Part shown: in pieces, positions 47,735 to 56,102 of the stretch
Position numbering within the stretch: the stretch's first letter is position 1
How the letters are laid out: the number at the start of each line of letters is the position of its first letter
DNA from: CAYHIN01 sp964356705
GTDB taxonomy: Bacteria > Patescibacteriota > Microgenomatia > CAZETR01 > Amesbacteraceae
Direction: 5' to 3'
DNA: 64,000 nucleotides
NCBI GenBank assembly: GCA_964356705.1
Contig: CAYHIN010000001.1
Location: 1 to 64,000, forward strand
Made by a program: the position numbers and the translations under genes
The notes under the pieces: model-generated
Seen by the model: the letters and a program-made list of their open reading frames with translations, nothing else
What the model was told of the DNA's origin: nothing
The model's database searches: none

Positions 47735-48382
47735 TCATTTCTTACTGCCATCCACGAGCCAATAGTTACACGAAAAAACATGAGGTTGTGTCACCTCAAG
47801 CACTTCTTCTTCCGGGACTACCCCTTTTACAAATTTCATATAATATCCTCGAAACGCTTCTTCGATCTCCTTCTTTCCTGATTCCAAGGTATATCTGGGT
47901 TCCACTGGATTAAATCTCAGATCTCCGTTTGGCATGACTCGTCGAATGTCCGTTGCCAAATCAATCAACAATCTTCCTCCTTGTTTAGTTACTCTGGTTA
48001 TTTCTGAAGCTATCTTCCCCATCGTCTCTTTTGGAAAAAGATGCAAAGTTCCAGTACAAAATACTCCATCAAAAGTCTCATCTGAGAAGGGAAACTGTGA
48101 GTCAATGTCAAACACAGCTGGTTCAAGCATGACTCTTTGGTTCTCAGGAGTTAGCATTATAAGTTTATCCAGTGCCGTTCGATCTATGTCATTCACAACT
48201 ATCCGATCGGCATTCCTGAGCAAAAAACCCATATATCTGCCATCACCGGCTGCCAGGTTTAGCCATTTACCAGTCAGTTCAGTCTTCTCCAAATACTTGT
48301 TTGTATCTTCGTCTCCTGTACCCCAAATAGGATCATTACTAGTCTTCCCATAATCAATTTTTTCACGAAAGTCGTAGCTCAT
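47735..48382 (-). CDS. SAM-dependent class I methyltransferase
   Basis: A 215-residue protein with the class I motif I (W-L-N-L-A-A-G-D-G-R-Y-M-G), motif II (R-I-V-V-N-D-I-D-R-T-A), and the later F-D-G-V-F-C-T-G-T-L-H-L-F and G-G-R-L-L-I-D segments. The acceptor is unknown; homologues include small-molecule and tRNA enzymes. It overlaps the tsaE stop by four bases, so it is co-transcribed with tsaE downstream of it. The gene ends two bases from the stop of the kinase-like gene. Confidence 0.9.
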   Translation of the reverse strand: MSYDFREKIDYGKTSNDPIWGTGDEDTNKYLEKTELTGKWLNLAAGDGRYMGFLLRNADRIVVNDIDRTALDKLIMLTPENQRVMLEPAVFDIDSQFPFSDETFDGVFCTGTLHLFPKETMGKIASEITRVTKQGGRLLIDLATDIRRVMPNGDLRFNPVEPRYTLESGKKEIEEAFRGYYMKFVKGVVPEEEVLEVTQPHVFSCNYWLVDGSKK

Positions 48383-48810
48383 TTAATCTCAATCTTCCTT
48401 TCTTCTCCATCATACTCAATTTTCACCCAAATCAGCTTTATATTCCCGAGTTCTTTAATCTCCTTCTCAAACTTATCCGCCCACTCAATAATAATCAGCG
48501 ACTTGTCATCTATCATTTTTTGTAACCCTAATCTTTCCACTTCATCCCACGTCTCCAGTCGCCAGACATCCAAATGATTTAAATCAATTGTCCATTGTCC
48601 ATTGTCCATTTTCAATTTGTAAGGCACATGTAGCACATAAGTCGGCGATGTCACGTCTTCTGTAATCCCCAGCTCAAGGGCAATCACCTTCGTCATGGCC
48701 GTCTTCCCAGCGCCCAACGGCCCAGACAACGCTAGGATAATTGCTTGTTTTCCAAGATCAGGCCTGATCATCTCGACAATCTTTTTCGCCGCTTCATGAG
48801 TATTTTCCAT
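48379..48810 (-). CDS. tsaE: tRNA threonylcarbamoyladenosine biosynthesis ATPase TsaE
   Basis: The 143-residue protein has Walker A (G-P-L-G-A-G-K-T-A-M-T), D-V-T-S-P-T-Y-V-L, the N-H-L-D-V-W-R-L segment and I-I-E-W-A-D-K, the TsaE signature. It is the ATPase that drives TsaB-TsaD turnover. A DNA repeat of TCCATTG units is translated as M-D-N-G-Q-W-T-I-D between the switch strand and H-L-D. TATAAT lies six bases before the ATG. Confidence 0.95.
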   Translation of the reverse strand: MENTHEAAKKIVEMIRPDLGKQAIILALSGPLGAGKTAMTKVIALELGITEDVTSPTYVLHVPYKLKMDNGQWTIDLNHLDVWRLETWDEVERLGLQKMIDDKSLIIIEWADKFEKEIKELGNIKLIWVKIEYDGEERKIEIK

Positions 48811-48822
48811 CCTATAATTATA

Positions 48823-49443
48823 CTATTTCCCCCGCATTAGCTCAGCCAAAACATCTGAGCTCCACGAAAAATTATTTCTCAGCTCGTTATGACCGCCAGG
48901 AGCATTGATTACCACTTTTCTCCCTGGTAGATTAATGTCACAAGCAATGCCAGCAAATTCGTCATATCGACCCTGTATACACACAATCTTGTCAACACGC
49001 TTCACTCTTTGAATACTTCTCAGTACAGAGCTGTTTGGAGCCAGATCTCTAAATGCACCATCACTCCAAGGCCAAGCCCTCAAGAAGGAAATTCCATTAT
49101 ACGGACTTGCCACAGTTAATACTGTCCGCACATTGTCAAACCCATACTTTTCTACATACCTGACTGCAATTAGGCCCCCCATACTAATTCCTACCAATAT
49201 CGCTCCCGGATACTGTCCTACCGCTTCGTGTACTCGCTCTAGATAACTGTCGACTCTTTGTATTTGCAATCCGAGACCCAACAAGACTCCTCCCAGATTA
49301 TTTTCCTTAGCGTATGAAATCAATCCTTCATCTAGCCAACCGGCCCATCCTCCCAGCCACCCGTTAATTCCCACAATTGGCCCATCGCTACCAGTTAGTT
49401 CAACCTCTTTTGGCCCTCGCCTCCAAAGAAAATCCATCGCCAT
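48823..49443 (-). CDS. Alpha/beta hydrolase
   Basis: A 206-residue protein with the nucleophile elbow G-I-S-M-G-G (Ser in G-x-S-x-G), a downstream A-S-P-Y-N-G-I, a likely Asp in Q-G-R-Y-D-E and a final catalytic His in N-A-P-G-G-H-N-E-L. The fold is complete, so a lipase or esterase activity is likely; the substrate is unknown. Its promoter is part of an 18-base divergent palindrome shared with the next gene. It precedes tsaE by 12 bases. Confidence 0.85.
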   Translation of the reverse strand: MAMDFLWRRGPKEVELTGSDGPIVGINGWLGGWAGWLDEGLISYAKENNLGGVLLGLGLQIQRVDSYLERVHEAVGQYPGAILVGISMGGLIAVRYVEKYGFDNVRTVLTVASPYNGISFLRAWPWSDGAFRDLAPNSSVLRSIQRVKRVDKIVCIQGRYDEFAGIACDINLPGRKVVINAPGGHNELRNNFSWSSDVLAELMRGK

Positions 49444-49445
49444 AA

Positions 49446-49461
49446 GGTGTAAGATTACACC
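49446..49461. promoter_or_regulatory. Divergent palindromic promoter
   Basis: Only 18 bases separate the ATG at 49443 (minus) from the GTG at 49462 (plus). They contain the perfect palindrome GGTGTAAGATTACACC, which gives TAAGAT six bases before the plus start and TAATCT eight bases before the minus start. A dyad of this kind could also be an operator. Confidence 0.6.
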
Positions 49462-50040
49462 GTGAAGACCACTATTCCCACCTCCTGGGCTCTCTACGTC
49501 ATCTTCATTGCGTCATTTATTGTCTTCATCCTTCCGTCTCCAAGCGAGTTCTTTGCTTCAAAAAAAGTCACAAATTATTCAGGGGAGTGTGAAGCCTGCT
49601 CTTCCCATCCGTTGTCAGCTTCTGAAAAAAAAGTGGTCTGCGCCCCAGGATTAGAATGTAGCAATAAAGCTATAACCGGTGGGGCCACGGGCACTTTATG
49701 TGTCCAGCCGGGTGAGAGTATCGATTATTGTCTAGTCGTTGACGAGCCTCCCACTCCCAAGGGCTGTCACTATCTCCAGATCCAATGCATCACCGCTCCC
49801 TGCGATCCAGTCCTAGTTTGTCCATCATCTGAACCCCAAAAATGTCAGCCCGTTGTAAATCCCTGCAGTCCTCACAGTTGTGATTACGACCCGGCGAAGT
49901 GTGAGGAGTCTTATACCTGCCCCGATTCCGAATGGGTGGACTGCATGCCAGGTCCTAGCACACCCAAGCTTCGTTGCCAAAAAGATTATTTAGACTGGAT
50001 GCGCGACAATTGTCCCAATTTCCAAGGCGCAGCCTATTAG
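49462..50040 (+). CDS. Secreted cysteine-rich protein
   Basis: A 192-residue protein starting at GTG, with a membrane/signal segment (Y-V-I-F-I-A-S-F-I-V-F-I-L) and an outer part with about 25 cysteines, many in C-x2-C or C-x3-C spacing, plus Pro-rich stretches (P-P-T-P-K-G-C and P-C-S-P-H-S-C). This resembles small disulfide-rich modules such as those with follistatin- or EGF-like spacing, but the match is not firm. The cysteine richness recalls the first pilin paralogue and the giant secreted protein, suggesting an extracellular oxidising environment. Confidence 0.7.
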   Translation: MKTTIPTSWALYVIFIASFIVFILPSPSEFFASKKVTNYSGECEACSSHPLSASEKKVVCAPGLECSNKAITGGATGTLCVQPGESIDYCLVVDEPPTPKGCHYLQIQCITAPCDPVLVCPSSEPQKCQPVVNPCSPHSCDYDPAKCEESYTCPDSEWVDCMPGPSTPKLRCQKDYLDWMRDNCPNFQGAAY

Positions 50041-50054
50041 AGTATAGTTAATCA

Positions 50055-51482
50055 ATGGAAGACAATTTGACTTCAGTCGAATCTACTCCCGCTCCCATTT
50101 CTGTTCCACCCCAACCCAAAATTTCTTCTCGCACAACCATAACCGTTCTTTCTCTCGCCCTCGTTGTTCTAGTAGGATTCGGTCTCTACGTGTCTACGTC
50201 ACTACTCAAAGCTCCTCAATCTACGAATACCCAGTCTGAGCCACCGATTCCATCTCAAGAGGATTGGCAAACCTATACCAACTCTCAGTATGGTTTTTCT
50301 TTCCAACATCCTTCTGACGCCAAATTATATCAATCTCCCGAGGGTATAAATCCAAACACATTTACAGTTTCACATACCGACGGTCAACCCGAGCAAGCAG
50401 ATGCAGAACTCGCCCAGAGTGGCTATTTCTTTAATGTCACGGTCCGAGGATTGGCCACAGGCGTCACCGTTGATCAAGTGTCCAAAGCTACACTCTCAGG
50501 CGCTAAGGAAAATTGCTACGCAGAATCCACCTTCACACCCATTGTTGATACAACCGTTGTCAGCCGTCCTGCAAAGTCCTATTCAGTAACCAATTGTCTC
50601 GGCGATTACACCGAGTATTTTGTTTCCAATGGGAGGTATGTATTTGCGATCACCCGTGTCCACGCGGGCGAACAGACGGACAAACTAGCTCACGAGGTCA
50701 CTACCTCTCAGATCCTCTCCACTTTCAAATTTACATCCACGACTGACACTTCAAACTGGAAAACCTACACCCACTCAAGTGGTCTCTTTTCCTTTAATTA
50801 TCCCAGTGACCTGGTCGAAGTTAAGTCTGACGACTCCATTACCATAGCTGACAAAAACCAAAACACACCATATGTAGTCTTTTTCTATCCAAAAAGTCTC
50901 ACAGCAGCAAGTGAGTTCAGGCAAGCCGCCCAAGCTGAAGCAGACAGTTCCACCCCCCAAGTGAGCGCGATCACATCACTAGATTTTGCTTATCCTGCCC
51001 TGGGTTTCACTGAAGATATGGGGTCCGATTCTTGGGAAAATGTTATCACTAGACCAAATTCAACTTCTGCCTTCTACATAAAAGCGAAATATCGCACTGG
51101 GCTCGAGTATCAAGCTCAGCAAATCCTCTCCACTTTCAAATTTCAAGATCCACTACAACCATACTCTGATTGGAAAAGTTACACCAGCGCCGAGCTTGGT
51201 TATTCTTTCAAGTACCCAGCGTCATGGAATGAAGTAATTGACCCAAGAACCGAAAAAGGTAACTTCACAATCCAATCACCTCAAAATGAGCTTATCCATG
51301 GTGTGATTTTTGAGAAAAATACAGCTTCCGGACCAGATGGTAATGGCAGAAAAACATTTTCCTTGGAGGACAAACAGCTACTCGTTACCTACGTAGAATG
51401 CGATGGGCCGGGTTGTGGATTTGGCAAGTTAGAACCGGAGACTTTTGACCAAATCCTCTCCACCTTCAAGTTTACTAATTAA
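50055..51482 (+). CDS. Membrane-anchored protein with three PsbP-like repeats
   Basis: The 475-residue protein has a Pro-rich cytoplasmic lead, one membrane helix (I-T-V-L-S-L-A-L-V-V-L-V-G-F-G-L-Y-V) and three outer modules of 115-150 residues. Each starts W-x-T/S-Y-T and Y-G/S-F-S-F-x-x-P-S-D/A-S-W, and ends Q-I-L-S-T-F-K-F, so the unit was triplicated. The W-Y-x-F-x-Y-P and S-T-F-K pattern is that of PsbP-like/MOG1-fold domains. TATAGT lies six bases before the ATG. It overlaps the end of the VanW gene by eight bases, tail to tail. Confidence 0.82.
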   Translation: MEDNLTSVESTPAPISVPPQPKISSRTTITVLSLALVVLVGFGLYVSTSLLKAPQSTNTQSEPPIPSQEDWQTYTNSQYGFSFQHPSDAKLYQSPEGINPNTFTVSHTDGQPEQADAELAQSGYFFNVTVRGLATGVTVDQVSKATLSGAKENCYAESTFTPIVDTTVVSRPAKSYSVTNCLGDYTEYFVSNGRYVFAITRVHAGEQTDKLAHEVTTSQILSTFKFTSTTDTSNWKTYTHSSGLFSFNYPSDLVEVKSDDSITIADKNQNTPYVVFFYPKSLTAASEFRQAAQAEADSSTPQVSAITSLDFAYPALGFTEDMGSDSWENVITRPNSTSAFYIKAKYRTGLEYQAQQILSTFKFQDPLQPYSDWKSYTSAELGYSFKYPASWNEVIDPRTEKGNFTIQSPQNELIHGVIFEKNTASGPDGNGRKTFSLEDKQLLVTYVECDGPGCGFGKLEPETFDQILSTFKFTN

Positions 51483-53220
51483 CCCTCGTCCCTTTTAGGT
51501 ACACCGCTTGCCATGGTCGATAGCTCGAGAAAAACGTTCTTTCTTGTAGCACTTCATCCCCTCGAGTGACTTTCCAGTCAAATGCCACTTTAGATCCATT
51601 GGCCGAATGCTCAGTCTGTACCAGTTTTCCTGCGATGAGTGTGGGGTCATCTTGGTAAAGCGGCGGAGGTGGTGGCACCACATCCCAGATCCGAGCTTTT
51701 GATACTGTTGCCACCCGGCCATCATTAGTGCCGTACAGCAAAAAAACCAAATGCTTGTTTTTCTCGTCAAACTCAGTCTGGATCAATATGTGTGCACCAG
51801 TGTCGTTGCGAAACTTAAAATCAGGACTAGGCTGAAATATCGTCGCATCAAATCCAGGTTGATACCTCTCTTCGTAGTAGCTGACTCTAAATGCATGAGC
51901 GATCCTCTCGTCGATAGGTAGGCCTGCGTTCAAAATAGCCCGAAACAGAGTAGAAGACACCTGGCACACTCCGCCGCCATCTCCCAGGACCGTTTTGCCA
52001 CCTTGTATCACATAAGCTTGTTTGTACCCAGTCGCCCCCGATATCTCTCCCACCGTTTTGATAAACGAAAAAGTCTCACCTGGCGGCACCAATACTCCAT
52101 TTAGAGCCGCAGCCGCTTTTTGCAAATTAAAGATTCTGTTAGTAATCGACCCCGAAAACCACGATTCTCCTTTTCCAATCAGCTCTTTGATACCAAGATC
52201 GTTTATATCTCCAGTCGAGATCGAGGGTTCCGTGGCTTTTGTCACTACCTCGAGTCGCGCATCAACATGGCCGTTTTCCAAGGATAGGATTGCTTGATTC
52301 ACCAGTTCAGCCGTCGCCTTAGCATCCAGGGCGTAACCCCTCTTCGCCGGTTTAAATTCTTCCACTCGGCCATCGCCCACAAATTTAAAGCTCGCATTCT
52401 GAGCCTCTTTATTTACGGCAGCGGCTAACTGTCCCACAAAGCGGTCAATCTCAGAAGCCTTATATTTCCCAGATACCGGATCGATCCAGGTAAATAGAGT
52501 TATATCCTGGGCCACCAATTCGACCTGGTCGGGAGAAAATGTCGCGATGACCTTTTTCTCGATCAGTTTTTCTGCTCTCATCTGGGCTTCACTTAGTTGT
52601 TTAGCCGTCAGTTTAGGCGAGATCACTCTCACATCCATCTCCACGCTCATTTTCCCCGTGCCCACAGCATTTCGGATATCAAATATCAGATTCCTTTTAT
52701 TTACCTCCTGTCCGTCTTCCCCATTTACTACATGCACACTTTTTTTGTCGGCTGATAGTTCAAATTCGGGTTCCCGAGCCGGGATGTCTATTTGCGTCAC
52801 CACCTCAGACACCATCTCGTTCAATTTATTTTCATCCCAAAAATATGCCACTGGCACTAAGACCTTTTTGGTGGAAAACAATTCTGTTTTGGCTTTCAGA
52901 TTTCCTCCCAGGGTCTGGTTTCTGGCGTATTTCACAGCCGAGTCAGCCGTAGTTGCATAGTCATATTCAAAATCTATTCTTTCAAAATCTATACCAAACT
53001 TACTCGTTCCCCACCGCAATTCGACCTGTTTACTCTCTCTCAGTTTTTGTGTGAGTAGATCCACGATTTCCTTTCTGGTTTTCCCCCCTACACCTACTCC
53101 CGCCACTTCTACCCCAGGGTATGCTCGGTCCGCATATCTCATTTCAAATCCGATTCCCAAAAAAGCCGTCAACAGCACGAGTCCGCCTAAGATAGTTACC
53201 AGCTTCCCAAACCCTTTCAT
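51475..53220 (-). CDS. VanW-family cell-wall protein
   Basis: A 581-residue protein with a signal/anchor segment, a PG-binding-type N-terminal half (repeats of L-T-Q-K-L and R-V-I-S-P-K-L-T-A), and a C-terminal VanW domain: G-E-T-F-S-F-I-K-T-V-G, G-G-G-V-C-Q-V-S-S-T-L-F-R, A-G-L-P-I-D-E-R, Y-Q-P-G-F-D-A-T. VanW proteins are common in monoderm bacteria and appear linked to wall metabolism; their activity is not known. A short-spaced promoter (TATAAT or TATACC) precedes the ATG. It diverges from the solute-binding-protein gene with a 29-base gap. Confidence 0.88.
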   Translation of the reverse strand: MKGFGKLVTILGGLVLLTAFLGIGFEMRYADRAYPGVEVAGVGVGGKTRKEIVDLLTQKLRESKQVELRWGTSKFGIDFERIDFEYDYATTADSAVKYARNQTLGGNLKAKTELFSTKKVLVPVAYFWDENKLNEMVSEVVTQIDIPAREPEFELSADKKSVHVVNGEDGQEVNKRNLIFDIRNAVGTGKMSVEMDVRVISPKLTAKQLSEAQMRAEKLIEKKVIATFSPDQVELVAQDITLFTWIDPVSGKYKASEIDRFVGQLAAAVNKEAQNASFKFVGDGRVEEFKPAKRGYALDAKATAELVNQAILSLENGHVDARLEVVTKATEPSISTGDINDLGIKELIGKGESWFSGSITNRIFNLQKAAAALNGVLVPPGETFSFIKTVGEISGATGYKQAYVIQGGKTVLGDGGGVCQVSSTLFRAILNAGLPIDERIAHAFRVSYYEERYQPGFDATIFQPSPDFKFRNDTGAHILIQTEFDEKNKHLVFLLYGTNDGRVATVSKARIWDVVPPPPPLYQDDPTLIAGKLVQTEHSANGSKVAFDWKVTRGDEVLQERTFFSSYRPWQAVYLKGTRVN

Positions 53221-53249
53221 AGTAAGGTATATTATATATACTCAAAGTT

Positions 53250-54734
53250 ATGGATGATACTAATCTGCCACCAGTTCCTCAAACCGTCCAACCAACTGCT
53301 TTCGATCAACCTTCGATCACAACCGAAGCCCCCCTCCCGCCTACTCCCGTAGTAGCTCCTGTCACTCCTCCGTCGGCCTCAGGAGAGGTCGATGTCGTAA
53401 AAAAATCAGGTCGCAAGTTTAATTTACTCCCTATTTTATTGATTCTTATTCTTTTGACAGCCTTAGGAGTCGGCGGCTATTTCTTGCTGGGCACTCTTCA
53501 AAAATCTCAGATTACAAAGCTTACCTATTGGGGTTTGTGGGAGCCGGCTGTAGTCATGCAGCCCCTCATCGAGGAGTACCAGGCCGCAAATCCCAACGTT
53601 CAGATCACATATCAGATGGAATCGGTTCGCGAATATCGCGAACGCCTTCAGTCTGCTCTCAGCCAGAATCGCGGTCCCGACATCTTTCGCATCCACAATT
53701 CTTGGATTCCCATGTTCAAATCCGATCTTGCCCCGGTTCCGTCCACCGTTTTCTCCACTTCCCAATACAGTTCTACCTTTTATCCTGTGGCCTCAGAATC
53801 TCTGACTCTCAATTCCCAACACCTTGCTCTCCCGCTACAATACGAAGGCTTGATCATGTATGTAAACGACCAGCTTCTTTCCGAAAACGGTCTTCAGGTG
53901 CCGTCCAATTGGGACGAGCTCAGATCAGCAGCAATTACTATCAGCAGATGTGCCACCGAGACTGGAGCCTGTAAGCCCGGGGCCCGAGTCGAAGTGGCAG
54001 GCGCCGGTTTAGGTCTCACGGACAATGTCGATCATTGGCAAGACATTGTGGCTAGTCTGCTCTTGCAAAACAATGTCAATCTAAACTCTCCCTCAGGTCG
54101 GGCCGCCCAGGATGTCTTTGATTTTTACTCTAGTTTTTCTCGAAGTTTGGGTGTCTGGGAGTCCACCCTCTCGCCGTCTACGGCTTTGTTTCAAAGCGGC
54201 AAGCTCGCCATCTACTTTGCCCCGTCCTGGCGCTATCACGAGATTCGTCAGGCCAATCCCGAGCTTTCTTTCTCAGTTCACCCCATTCCCCAAGCCCCTC
54301 TAGATCCAGAGCGGGGGGAGCGTCCAGTCACCTGGGCCACTTTTTGGGCCGAGGGTGTAAATGCCAAGAGCAAAAATGCCCAAGCAGCCTGGGATTTCCT
54401 CGCCTTCTTGAGCACCAAAGAGTCACTAGAAAAAATGTACACCGCCGAAGTCGCTCTAGGTCGTGAGTTTGGCGAGATCTACCCTCGAGTAGACATGCAG
54501 GATACAGCCCAGATCAATCCGGTAGTCTCCACCGTACTTTCGGGAGCTGCCAATAGCAGGTCTTGGTATCTGGCTTCTTACACCTTCGATGGCCCGACAG
54601 GCATCAATTCTCGTCTCAGCATCGCGTTTGCAAACGTATTGTCAGGGAAATTACAGCTAGACAAACTCCCCGCAGAAATAAATGCTATCCTGGGCCAGTA
54701 TGGCCTCGGCTCAGCCCCCCAAATCGCTCAGTAA
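53250..54734 (+). CDS. Membrane-anchored extracellular solute-binding protein (ABC family 1)
   Basis: A 494-residue protein with a cytoplasmic lead, one membrane helix (L-L-P-I-L-L-I-L-I-L-L-T-A-L-G-V-G-G-Y-F-L-L) and a solute-binding domain that opens K-L-T-Y-W-G-L-W-E and continues I-E-E-Y-Q-A-A-N-P-N-V-Q, R-G-P-D-I-F-R-I, P-L-Q-Y-E-G-L-I-M-Y and N-A-Q-A-A-W-D-F-L-A. This is the family 1 (sugar-type) fold. It is tethered by a helix, not a lipobox. No permease or ATPase gene is nearby. TATACT lies seven bases before the ATG. It overlaps the next gene by 35 bases. Confidence 0.9.
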   Translation: MDDTNLPPVPQTVQPTAFDQPSITTEAPLPPTPVVAPVTPPSASGEVDVVKKSGRKFNLLPILLILILLTALGVGGYFLLGTLQKSQITKLTYWGLWEPAVVMQPLIEEYQAANPNVQITYQMESVREYRERLQSALSQNRGPDIFRIHNSWIPMFKSDLAPVPSTVFSTSQYSSTFYPVASESLTLNSQHLALPLQYEGLIMYVNDQLLSENGLQVPSNWDELRSAAITISRCATETGACKPGARVEVAGAGLGLTDNVDHWQDIVASLLLQNNVNLNSPSGRAAQDVFDFYSSFSRSLGVWESTLSPSTALFQSGKLAIYFAPSWRYHEIRQANPELSFSVHPIPQAPLDPERGERPVTWATFWAEGVNAKSKNAQAAWDFLAFLSTKESLEKMYTAEVALGREFGEIYPRVDMQDTAQINPVVSTVLSGAANSRSWYLASYTFDGPTGINSRLSIAFANVLSGKLQLDKLPAEINAILGQYGLGSAPQIAQ

Positions 54735-55497
54735 CGCCCGTTCTTACTTCGCCCAGTTCAGCTATCCTATTACCAAATCCGAAGCAATCTATTGGCAATC
54801 CCCATTCGCACCTTCACGTCATTCCCGATCTAATCGGGAATCCAGTCTCATTCGCAAACAACGCTTTGTTTTTTCAAAACCAAAATGGCAGATCGCCAAA
54901 AAAATAGGAGAGTCTCTTTCTCACATCCCAACAATCCAAGCTATTTTTGTCACCGGCGCCCTCTCCATGGACAATTGTCCCGAGGACGACGATATCGACA
55001 TCATGCTTGTGACCCGCCCCCACACTCTTTGGCTTACCCGTGCCATAGTAGTAGTCTATCTCACTTTAAAAAATCTCCGTCGCCCTCCCTCGCTTCCCGA
55101 GCACTCGTCGCCTCGGGTAAAGGACAAAATCTGCGACAATCTCTACCTCGATGCAAATAGCTTAAGGCTAACGACTAATGACTTATACATCGCGCACGAA
55201 ATTCTTCAGGCCAAATGCATCTTTGACCGCGGCGGCATCCATCACCAGTTCTTAGCTCAAAATTCATGGGTAAAAAAATACCTCCCCGTAGCCTACAAAC
55301 AAACTCTCTCTAGCCTTGTCATGCTGAGTCGCAACGAAGCATCCAGGCCCAATCTATTATTCAAAATTCTCAATTCACTATTCTTTTTACTCCAGTATTC
55401 CTACATGAAGCCCAAGATTACTCAAGAAAAAATCACCCTCGGCTCCGCCTTCTTCCACCCCAGATCTAGTATCTCCGCTTCTCAAGACGCTTTTTAA
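54700..55497 (+). CDS. Nucleotidyltransferase-fold protein
   Basis: The ATG at 54700 (265 residues) is preferred to an upstream one because it starts the conserved part nearer the domain. Residues around 75-100 carry the Pol-beta-type motif T-G-A-L-S-M-D-N and D-D-D-I-D-I-M-L-V-T, in which the D-x-D pair binds metal. The rest is helical with a membrane-like tail segment (F-F-L-L-Q-Y-S-Y). The target is unknown. Two DNA repeats are translated: R-H-S-R-S-N-R-E-S-S (GTCATTCCCGAT type) and V-M-L-S-R-N-E-A-S-R (GTCATGCTGAG type). It ends by overlapping the four-helix-bundle gene. Confidence 0.75.
   Translation: MASAQPPKSLSNARSYFAQFSYPITKSEAIYWQSPFAPSRHSRSNRESSLIRKQRFVFSKPKWQIAKKIGESLSHIPTIQAIFVTGALSMDNCPEDDDIDIMLVTRPHTLWLTRAIVVVYLTLKNLRRPPSLPEHSSPRVKDKICDNLYLDANSLRLTTNDLYIAHEILQAKCIFDRGGIHHQFLAQNSWVKKYLPVAYKQTLSSLVMLSRNEASRPNLLFKILNSLFFLLQYSYMKPKITQEKITLGSAFFHPRSSISASQDAF
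54818..54845 (+). repeat. GTCATTCCCGAT palindrome inside the nucleotidyltransferase gene
   Basis: TTCCCGAT-CTA-ATCGGGAA with flanking GTCA and TCCAG, translated as R-H-S-R-S-N-R-E-S-S; related to the pilin-array copy at 13348-13391. Confidence 0.85.
55318..55346 (+). repeat. GTCATGCTGAGTCGC...GAAGCATCCAG repeat in the nucleotidyltransferase gene
   Basis: A variant of the khpB-end repeat with paired changes (CATGCTG/CAGCATCC) that preserve the palindrome, translated as V-M-L-S-R-N-E-A-S-R. Confidence 0.85.
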
Positions 55498-56005
55498 ATA
55501 GATTCTCTGTATATCCACCTTCGTTAATAAATTTATTCTCAAGGGATCTCGTCAGTTGATCCAGTAAATAGTTTTCTTTATAAAGTAGCACAACCATCAA
55601 GTTTGCAAACCCTTGTGCTTCTTCAAGATATTTCCCATACGGCGAATTTGCCCAATTGGCCGAATTAGTCCAATTCGGACCTTCTCTAATAGACCTGAGT
55701 TCTCTTACTCGCTGGTCCTCTTTCTCCCACAGTTTCAAGCCATGCTGACGCAGGTAGTCCTTAAAATCCTCGAGCAGTTCACCAAAAGATCCTCTAGATA
55801 CTCCTGTCAACTTTATTTGGCTTTTTAGACTTTTCTCCAGGCTTCCCTCAGCTATGTTTTGCTTACCCGATCTTGCCGCTTGCACCATTTGATCATGTGT
55901 TCGCGATCTTTTGTCTATGTATCTGTCACAAAAAATCACAGTCAAGTCATAAATCGTCGTCGCCAAGCGAAATACTATCAGATTTTCATACCCGCCATTT
56001 CCCAT
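55466..56005 (-). CDS. Four-helix-bundle (S23/Avd-like) protein with repeat insertion
   Basis: The 179-residue protein begins Y-E-N-L-I-V-F-R-L-A and has R-T-H-D-Q-M-V-Q-A-A-R-S-G-K-Q-N-I-A-E-G-S, the hallmark of the four-helix-bundle S23/bAvd family, seen as rRNA-intervening-sequence proteins and diversity-generating accessory proteins. No reverse transcriptase is present. An insertion, P-N-W-T-N-S-A-N-W-A-N-S-P-Y, comes from a CCAATTGGCC repeat in the loop between helices 3 and 4. The gene converges on the nucleotidyltransferase, overlapping by 32 bases. Confidence 0.85.
   Translation of the reverse strand: MGNGGYENLIVFRLATTIYDLTVIFCDRYIDKRSRTHDQMVQAARSGKQNIAEGSLEKSLKSQIKLTGVSRGSFGELLEDFKDYLRQHGLKLWEKEDQRVRELRSIREGPNWTNSANWANSPYGKYLEEAQGFANLMVVLLYKENYLLDQLTRSLENKFINEGGYTENLFKKRLEKRRY
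55642..55678 (+). repeat. CCAATTGGCC repeat inside the four-helix-bundle gene
   Basis: CGAATTTGCCCAATTGGCCG followed by AATTAGTCCAATTCGG; a second copy lies in the promoter region of the same gene (56011-56045). Confidence 0.82.
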
Positions 56006-56010
56006 ACAAC

Positions 56011-56045
56011 CAAATTAGCCCAATTGGCCTAATTAGTCCAATTTA
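56011..56045 (+). repeat. CCAATTGGCC repeat between the four-helix-bundle gene and groES
   Basis: AAATTAGCCCAATTGGCCTA followed by ATTAGTCCAATTT in the divergent spacer; nearly the same as the copy translated at 55642-55678. Confidence 0.82.
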
Positions 56046-56058
56046 CGCCCCCTCCCTC

Positions 56059-56087
56059 TTGACGTGTTTTTGTCCATCTGGTATATA
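56059..56087 (+). promoter_or_regulatory. Sigma70-type promoter of groES-groEL
   Basis: TTGACG (56059-56064), 17-base spacing, and TATATA (56082-56087) form a strong promoter. Transcription would start near 56094, about ten bases before groES. No CIRCE inverted repeat (TTAGCACTC-N9-GAGTGCTAA) is visible, so HrcA control is unlikely here. Confidence 0.75.
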
Positions 56088-56102
56088 TGCACCTAGCAAA
56101 CT

